A stretch of DNA of 5,958 nucleotides from Candidatus Saccharicenans sp. (GTDB lineage: Bacteria > Acidobacteriota > Aminicenantia > Aminicenantales > Saccharicenantaceae). Positions 5,495-5,958 of this stretch are shown here, one piece after another. The stretch is taken from the NCBI GenBank assembly GCA_024653405.1, contig JANLGB010000142.1, positions 1-5,958 on the forward strand. The letters run 5' to 3'. Within the stretch, counting starts at the first letter, position 1. Each line of letters starts with the position of its first letter. The position numbers were made by a program, and so were the translations under genes. The notes under the pieces were generated by a model that was not told where the DNA came from, ran no database searches, and saw only the letters and a program-made list of their open reading frames with translations.

Positions 5495-5958
5495 TCATCG
5501 TTTCCGGCCGTATTTCCGGTTGAATTCGTCGGCCACCGCCTTCATCTTCTGGATGGTGGCCACCGGGTCCTGGGCTCCATAGACCGAGGAACCACAGATG
5601 GCGATGTTCATGCCCAACTCAAACAGGGCGGCCAGGTTGTCCAGCTTGACCCCGCCGTCGACGGCGATGAGCGCCGGCAGTCCCCGCTCGGCCAGCCAGC
5701 GGCTGAGCCGCTGGATTTTGTTCCTAGTGGCCGGGATGAACTTCTGCCCGCCCCAGCCCGGGTTGACGGTCATGATGACCACGAAATCCAGCTCCTCCAG
5801 CACCTCGCTCAGCAGTTCCAGCGGGGTGGCCGGATTCAGGGCCAGCCCGGCTTTACGCCCGGCCTGTTTTATGGTCTCCAGGTCCTTGTGGACGTGAGCC
5901 GAAGCTTCCAGGTGGAACGATAGCCAGTCGGCCCCAGCTTCCAGAAACAACGGGATCA
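5495..5958 (-). CDS. rpe: Ribulose-phosphate 3-epimerase (C-terminal part, cut by the window edge)
   Basis: The frame runs in from the right edge and stops with TGA at 5497-5495. It shows about 154 of the usual 215-225 residues. Rpe interconverts D-ribulose 5-phosphate and D-xylulose 5-phosphate in the cytoplasm (pentose phosphate pathway). Family motifs of the TIM barrel are present in order: FLEAGADWLSFHLEAS, with the metal-binding His of the HxEA motif; GLALNPATPLE; VVIMTVNPGWGGQKF, the active-site loop; LIAVDGGV, whose Asp (codon 5657-5659) is the catalytic and metal-binding residue; and CGSSVYG, the phosphate-binding end. The N-terminal part with the first metal ligands is outside the window. 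A TTG at 5950 reads in frame but falls within the conserved domain, so it is not the start. The gene is followed by bamD 20 bases downstream and is the first visible member of the five-gene run. The low-specificity relative AlsE (allulose-6-phosphate epimerase) is less likely, given the housekeeping context. Confidence 0.95.
   Translation of the reverse strand, partial: IPLFLEAGADWLSFHLEASAHVHKDLETIKQAGRKAGLALNPATPLELLSEVLEELDFVVIMTVNPGWGGQKFIPATRNKIQRLSRWLAERGLPALIAVDGGVKLDNLAALFELGMNIAICGSSVYGAQDPVATIQKMKAVADEFNRKYGRKR

Noticed and set aside
5498..5950. Treating the rpe frame as a complete gene starting at the TTG at 5950
   Set aside because: The TTG lies inside the conserved FLEAGAD segment. 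The frame continues to the window edge, and a complete epimerase needs about 65 more N-terminal residues.
1..5958. Mobile element, CRISPR array or defence island
   Set aside because: There is no transposase, integrase, direct-repeat array, terminal inverted repeats or tRNA attachment site. Gene content is mostly conserved housekeeping, with uniform strand and similar composition throughout.

Overview
The window is a stretch of Gram-negative chromosome. The envelope biology (a BamD-type lipoprotein and a beta-barrel protein ending in Phe) requires an outer membrane. The coding DNA is moderately GC-rich by eye. Protein style (Lys/Glu-rich BamD, long charged RecN coiled coils, a secreted subtilase inside a housekeeping cluster) would fit a lineage such as Acidobacteriota or Candidatus Aminicenantes, but this is an impression. 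No sequence in the window settles the taxon.

All six recognised genes lie on the minus strand, so transcription runs from high to low coordinates. In that order they are: the 3' part of rpe (ribulose-phosphate 3-epimerase, cut by the right edge), bamD (outer-membrane assembly lipoprotein), a small predicted outer-membrane beta-barrel protein, a secreted S8 subtilisin-like protease, recN (DNA-repair SMC-like ATPase) and, after a 192-base gap, the N-terminal 157 codons of miaB (tRNA methylthiotransferase, cut by the left edge). The first five are separated by only 11 to 39 bases, all on one strand, and look like one transcription unit whose promoter lies outside the window. The longest forms of the bamD and barrel-protein ORFs overlap the upstream gene by 4 bases, but well-placed Shine-Dalgarno sites favour starts 24 and 15 bases further in.

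The only sizeable non-coding stretch is 472-663. Its recN-proximal half has inverted repeats and T-tracts that could form a weak terminator. Its miaB-proximal end has a good sigma-70-like promoter (TTACCA, 17 bases, TATAAT) placed so close to the miaB ATG that the transcript would be nearly leaderless. An imperfect dyad covers the -35 element.

Functionally the window mixes central metabolism (rpe), outer-membrane biogenesis (bamD and a possible client barrel protein), extracytoplasmic proteolysis, DNA repair and tRNA modification. I see no mobile element, CRISPR array, tRNA or rRNA, and no convincing new defence or biosynthetic system. The points most worth a second look are the unusual miaB start region and the unassigned barrel protein/protease pair between bamD and recN.
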